Below are positions 59,521 through 64,000 of a stretch of 64,000 nucleotides of DNA, one piece after another; positions within the stretch are counted from its first letter, which is position 1; each line of letters begins with the position of its first letter. A program made the position numbers and the translations under genes. Under the pieces are notes generated by a model that was not told the DNA's origin, ran no database searches, and worked only from the letters and a program-made list of their open reading frames with translations. The stretch is from NCBI GenBank assembly GCA_022495995.1, contig JAFEMH010000523.1, positions 449,501 through 513,500 of the forward strand, read 5' to 3'. This stretch comes from Adenophora triphylla var. japonica. Its lineage: Eukaryota; Streptophyta; Magnoliopsida; Asterales; Campanulaceae.

Positions 59521-61885
59521 TGTCACGACCCTAAGATTAGGCACCATTTTAGCACATGTTGAGCACGTGGGATTCGGGTGGTAGTATTTCATTTTATGCC
59601 ATTTATGCTACTTGTTAAAGTTTTATGTGTTTAATTATGTTTTTGATAATTTATGTGAAGTTAGGATGAAAATGAATTAATGTTAATGATAAAGGGTCTA
59701 AATGGAATAAAAATAAAGTGTGTAGTGATTTTATAATATTTGAAATTTTAAAGTATTAAGTTATAAGTTGTTGAGGTGCTTAGTTATAAAGGTTGGTAGT
59801 TGAGGTGTTAGTTGCAATTTCCTTAGACCATGGAGGAGCTTGAGTGGGAATTAACATGTTTATCCATGGAAAGTTACTAAGAAGCCTTATTCTAAATTTT
59901 CTTCAGCCAAGTGTTCTTAAGAAAATCCATGGAGATAAACCCTAACTCCTTCTTCTAAAAAAATTCTAGCCTCTTCATTACCTCTCCATTTTTAAATCCA
60001 TTTGCGTATTCTTGTTCGTGGTGACGAGGGGAGCGCGTAGAGCCGGACAAATAAATATTTCATTTCACACTATTTTTGTAAGTTATTATGATCTTCTTTC
60101 AAAACTTGTTCATTTCATGATTATTGTTGTTATTGATGTTGTATAAATTGTTTTGAAATTTTTGGTATATGTTTCTTTGAGTTAAAATGGTAATGGAAAG
60201 GGCTGAAAATTACTTGGTTATTTCCTTGGGTATAAAGGTAAAGGATAGTAGCAAATTGGAGTTAAATGTTGAAGAATTGGTTATAGGTTGGTGCATGGAT
60301 GATTTAGTCTTGTTCTTGAGTCAAAATAGTTGGAATATGATGTTAATGCTTTCTACTTGGATTAAAATGAGTCTAGAATGGTTTTGGTATGTTTTACTGA
60401 TGTTTGGTACCTGTTTTATGTCTTTAAAAACAGAGGAAATTGGTTTGGGTCATTTGGGGTTTTGGTTGCTGATTTCTGGTTTCTGGACAGAGGGCACGAC
60501 TCGTGCTCAGTGTCACGAGTCGTCCCTTGAGGTGGACTAGTCGTGCCCTATTAGGGACGACTGAATCTGAAGGGGTATGCATTGGGCACGAGTCGTGCCC
60601 TGGGGCACGAGTCGTGCCCTGCCCTGCAACCTCTGAAGCATTTTTCAAGGCCTAGAAACCTAATCTACCTAGGATATAAATGAACCCTCTTTAACTAAGA
60701 TTAAAGTAGAACACTTTAGCTACACAATGATATCTTACTTGGTCAAAATGGAATTGTGGAAGGGGTTTAAATATTGTTCGAAAAATGATTGATAGCCTTG
60801 AATTGCAACTTAACCGAAGTGAATTAAACTTGGTAAATTGAACTTGGACCTTTATAGAGGTTATGTATTGTTTCATATTGAACATGTATTGCAGGTTGTT
60901 TATACATTGTAGCCTTACTTGAGTTTATATCCATGTGTTGTGATATAAATAGTGTATGAAATGGATTGTTGCACTATTGCATTTGTTTAAACATGAGTAT
61001 GAATGCCATGTTTACATTTTGTCATCCCTATGGTGGATTTCATTTCAAGTAACTATTATGCACTTGAACTTGTGTTAATCAGCTGATGTTTAGGTGTATA
61101 ACAGAATACGATCAATTATGGAAAGTGTGACCTAATGTGATCGAATTACGTTATACCTGTGACTGTCCCCTTCTATGGCCACAGACTGGGGTTATAGCAT
61201 CTGTATTGAGCCAAAAGTCTTACAGAGTTGCTAGTATCTTATATGGTTCCCTGAAAAAATGGGTCTTATAAGATGTGAATATGCCTAAGCAGTTCACAAA
61301 TGAGTGGAGTTTTATCTCCCAATGTTGTACGACTTATTTTTCAGACGAGAAAAGGTAAACCAAGGTAATGTAAGGTGTTTACGGCTTTTCCAATGTGTTA
61401 TATGCACCTTGTATGTGTTACATCTTACTTGACATATTATTGCATTCATAATAACTTATTGAGATTTATTCTCACCCTTCTCCCTTTAATGTTTTAGATT
61501 GACCTGAGATAGGAGGACCCGGCCAGTGAGGACGGGGAGGAGTTTGTACGCGTCTTTTGGGTTGTTGGGTATGTATATGTCCTAGATGGGAGTTGTAGTT
61601 ATATTTTGGTTTATCTCCTTGGTGGAGTTTGTATATATAAACACTTTGTTTCAAACTTTACATTTGTGAACTTTTGTAATGTTGTAACTAAAGCAAGTTT
61701 GGTTTTCAAGGTTTGTTTATGTTTCCCTCCAAGTGGAGATGACTTAAGTTATTTTTAGAATGGTGATGTTAAAGTTTGTGTTCTTTTCAGTTAAGTCAAA
61801 AGTTTTTTAATTTCCAGGTGGTTTCGTTTAGTTGGGGTCTTTCTCGCTCGGGACACGTGTTAGGTTCCGGGTCGGGGTGCCCACA
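59521..61885. mobile_element. 2,365-bp LTR-type insertion (probable solo LTR) in TNP2
   Basis: It starts TGTCACGACCC, ends GGGTGCCCACA, and is flanked by an exact 5-bp duplication TGTTT (59516-59520 and 61886-61890). TG...CA ends and 5-bp TSD point to LTR retrotransposon integration. No PBS, coding domain or internal repeat pair was seen, so a solo LTR is the simplest reading. Its short open frames do not resemble any protein I know. Perfect palindromes GGGCACGAGTCGTGCCC lie at 60584-60600 and 60603-60619. Confidence 0.75.
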
Positions 61886-62367
61886 TGTTTGGTCCGGGGA
61901 TGAATAACGATAAGAACATGTAGGGATCACTCATACACAACCAGGGGGAAGATTGTAGACAGTGACTATAACCGGCCAACAAAAGTAAGATTTTGCCCCA
62001 GGACCAAACAGATTGAAACCATCAGAGCAGATGCATAATCGTATATTTCTTGCTTCAGACGCAAAGTCAGGATAAGTCTTATCAAAGTGTTTCCATGCCT
62101 CCCCATCACTGGGATGAATCAACACACCCTCTTCACGCAAACTTTCCTTATGCCAACGCATTGCATCTACAGTAGATTTAGATGCGTAGAGGCGTTGCAA
62201 TCTTGGAATCAACGGCATGTAACGCAACTGCTTATGTGGTTTATTTTTCTTGTGTTTTGAACTACCCCTCCGATTTGTCTTATATCTACTTTCTCCGCAA
62301 ATTGAACACTATGTCTTTTGTGAATCTTCCTTGTAGAATAGCATGCAGTCATTCTTACACGCATCAA

Positions 62368-62681
62368 TCTATATTATAAATGGCACCTGCCTTTTGAACA
62401 GTTCTCTCTACAGTTCCAAGTGGGTGTTTTACCATTTTGCCCTCATTATTTTGTCTCTTTCCCATTTTGCCCTTAAAAAAAAATTAAATTAAAAAAAAAA
62501 TCTAAAAAAAAAAAATTAAAAAAAACGTGGCCTTGGACATGGGCATGAAAAAAAATTTAAAAAAAATTTTTAAAAAAAGAAATTTTTTTAAAAAACGTGG
62601 CCTTGGACACGGGCATGAAAAAAAATTAAAATTTTTTTTTTTTTAAAAAAAAACGTGGCCTTGGACACGGACATGTACTAG
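62368..62681 (+). mobile_element. Small non-autonomous Helitron (314 bp) in TNP2
   Basis: Starts TCTATATTATAAATGGCACC after an A and ends GTACTAG before a T, with no target duplication. Removing it restores the host TNP2 sequence exactly (YEKIDACKND on the minus strand). A CGTG...CACG stem lies about 10 bp before CTAG. The 3' half is three copies of an ACGTGGCCTTGGACAYGGGCATG-like unit (62526, 62597, 62652). Confidence 0.9.
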
Positions 62682-63372
62682 TCTTTTCATAACATAGCCC
62701 AATCTGCCCAACCAACTTCTTTGTCTCATAAAAGTTTGTAACCATCTTATTCTCTTTCGGCAACATCCGCTTAATTGCTTTCATGATACGATTATAAGCA
62801 GACTGGCTAATATTACAATCAGCCTTTATGTTAAGGAGCTCAGCCACAACCTCCAACACATTGATCTCACAACCTGGATAGACCTTCTATTTTGCAAAGT
62901 TCATAGCGTCAATAAATTTCTTGGCTGCAGGAGTTGGTTCTTGCTGTTGGTTCTCTGACCAATCGAATTCAGGACCGGCTGCATCCCTAACCATATCTTC
63001 CACATTCAAAGGTGGTTCTTCATTGTCCTGAATAATAGGTTCGGGTTCAGGAGGTACATGAATATTCCTGGGAGGATTATTCACAACATTTGGGCGCAAT
63101 ATCATTTACTCACCATGACGAGTCCACCGTTTGTACCCAACATCAAACCCGTTATGCAAAAGATGTTTCTGAGTATCGATCACGCCTAGAAACTTGGTAT
63201 TACAACACTTGGCGCATGGACACCTAATCTTACCACCATTCATGTGTCTGGGATTTGATGTAGCAAATTCAATAAATCCCTTCAACCCTCTTATAAACTC
63301 AGGATTGATACCATTTTGATTCGGCAACTTTCGAGTGTACATCCAACTACGATCATCGTTGACAGACATCAC

Positions 63373-63790
63373 TCCTGCATTGCAATCTATATATTATACG
63401 TACACTCAATCTAATCGACGGATGAAACAAAATTGGGATGTTAATAATTATTTAATTTCATAATATATTAACAGTTTAGATGTAATTAACGTATTACCAT
63501 TCCCTAAATTTGAATTACAAACTTAAAAGCAACATGACACTTCATTTAGGTTTAGAATTGGGGTTGGCTTCTATCCCATAGGAAACAATATATTAACAGA
63601 TCTTCTTAAAATAAATTTAAAGCTTCTATCTTATAGGAAACAATATATTAACAGATCTTCTTAAAATAAATTTAGAGCCCCCATAAGCTTTGGTATGAAA
63701 CACATAGCCATTCACGAAATAACTGTTGTATAAATTAACGTTCAAGGCGTCTTGTGTCTCAAAAAGTATCTCATATCTCTCATAAAGTGT
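63373..63790. other. Upstream of TNP2: tandem repeats and an exon copy, no gene
   Basis: The block AGGAAACAATATATTAACAG...ATAAATTTA is repeated twice in tandem (about 63580 and 63638). It is followed at 63677-63746 by a near-exact copy of 57570-57640, a piece of the DUF4216-like exon. No complete gene was seen. Confidence 0.7.
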
Positions 63791-64000
63791 CTAGGAACTC
63801 GTTCCCGCTCCCGAACTCAAATCTCTACTCTTCCTCTGCCTCGGTCCCCGAGAGGTCTTTGGTCTAGGTATGTCGAAAAAATTAGTATGAGTTCGTCCTG
63901 GCTCAGGTATTGTGTGAGCCGGTGGATCAATCAGTCCGGTAGCTCTCAGTACTTCTCTCTCCTGCCTCAAGGCCTCTCTGTGAGCTATCACTTCGGGATC
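63791..64000 (-). CDS. Partial ORF at the window edge, unidentified
   Basis: An open frame enters from beyond the right edge and stops at 63791-63793. It reads AHREALRQEREVLRATGL, then a proline-rich stretch, then PKTSRGPRQRKSRDLSSG. The C-terminus is basic and low-complexity. I do not recognise it. It may be the 3' end of another CACTA-encoded gene or of a neighbouring element; only the last 66 or so residues are visible. Confidence 0.35.
   Translation of the reverse strand, partial: DPEVIAHREALRQEREVLRATGLIDPPAHTIPEPGRTHTNFFDIPRPKTSRGPRQRKSRDLSSGAGTSS

Larger units (their letters stand above)
56904..63372 (-). pseudogene. CACTA TNP2-like transposase gene, interrupted by other elements
   Basis: In coding order: Transpos_assoc domain (63372-63106, DRSWMYTR...GKIRCPCAKC...HLLHNGFD...W..HGE); acidic linker (63105-62887); TNP2 core (62859-62690, SQSAYNRIMKAIKRMLPKEN); then 62227-61931 (MRWHKESLR...DGEAWKHFDKTYPDF..CSDGFNLFG), 59520-59345 (IDVYL, DELKQLWEDGVETWD), 59327-58980 (CPYCMSDTKSF...KPCWFDCHRQFLPEDHPFR), 58983-58609 (MMHIEKNVFDN), 58300-58112 (DUF4218-like) and 57641-57225 (DUF4216-like, FILASQAQQVYMTPYP). 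A Glu/Asp-rich tail (57191-56904) lies beyond a TAG. Lesions: a Helitron at 62368-62681, an LTR-type insertion at 59521-61885, a frameshift near 61945 and several stops. Family role: cut-and-paste transposase. Confidence 0.88.
51485..64000 (-). mobile_element. CACTA (En/Spm) transposon, running off the right edge
   Basis: The left boundary is inferred from CTACCAGAAAAATATG (51487), a degraded CACTACMAGAAA-type end, followed by the subterminal repeat array. On the minus strand it has TNP2 (63372 to 56904) and then a TnpA/Ptta-like gene (56354 to 52297), the usual order in CACTA elements. It has been invaded by at least five other elements and is defective. The other terminus is not in the window, so the element exceeds 12.5 kb. 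Confidence 0.85.

Noticed and set aside
60187..60540. 117-aa open frame inside the 2.4-kb LTR-type insertion
   Set aside because: No recognisable domain; it runs into the palindromic repeats. Chance ORF in an LTR is more likely.

Overview
The window is nuclear DNA from a flowering plant, most likely a eudicot. It holds an intron-rich gene with GT..AG splice sites and TA-flanked MITEs that start CTCCCTCCGTCCC. It also holds plant-type Ty3, Copia, hAT, CACTA, RTE-like LINE and Helitron elements. No bacterial operon, CRISPR array, rRNA or tRNA gene was seen. Most of the 64 kb is transposon inserted into transposon.

1-22.3 kb: one host gene on the minus strand, a CHR27/CHR28-type SNF2 helicase with a RING finger. 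I resolved 11 exons (22128 down to 670). They sum to 4,011 nt with consistent splice phases, giving 1,336 aa, so the gene looks intact. Intron 4 carries a 9.9-kb insertion (8548-18489, TSD AAATT). This is a Ty3 retrotransposon, with a hAT transposon inside it (12281-16969), and a second, gene-fragment-bearing hAT-like element inside that (13076-14287). Intron 7 holds a LINE with a 16-bp TSD and a MITE. Intron 10 holds a MITE with two MITEs inside it.

22.3-31.8 kb: the CHR28 promoter side, a MITE split by a second, inverted copy of the same hAT family (22848-26343), a decayed LINE (about 26.9-29.6 kb), AT-rich DNA, and a fragment of a dienelactone-hydrolase-like gene.

32.3-38.4 kb: an almost complete autonomous Helitron (Rep HUH nuclease plus PIF1-type helicase, with N-terminal AT-hooks) carrying only a few lesions. 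MITEs follow, again nested.

39.6-51.4 kb: two Copia elements. The first (39619-43044) has its upstream LTR in inverted orientation and a perfect-TSD hAT MITE inside its RT. The second (43601-51436, TSD CATAA) has two 1,347-bp LTRs that differ at about 19 sites by hand count, but a badly decayed, deleted interior.

51.4-64 kb: a large CACTA (En/Spm) element on the minus strand, running off the right edge. It has subterminal hairpin repeats, a TnpA/Ptta-like gene and a TNP2 gene. It is itself invaded by a hAT MITE, a CTCCCTCCGTCCC MITE, a non-coding repeat, a 2.4-kb LTR-type insertion and a 314-bp Helitron.

The only probable functional cellular gene is CHR28. Its Arabidopsis relatives act in RNA-directed DNA methylation, the pathway expected to silence the elements around it.
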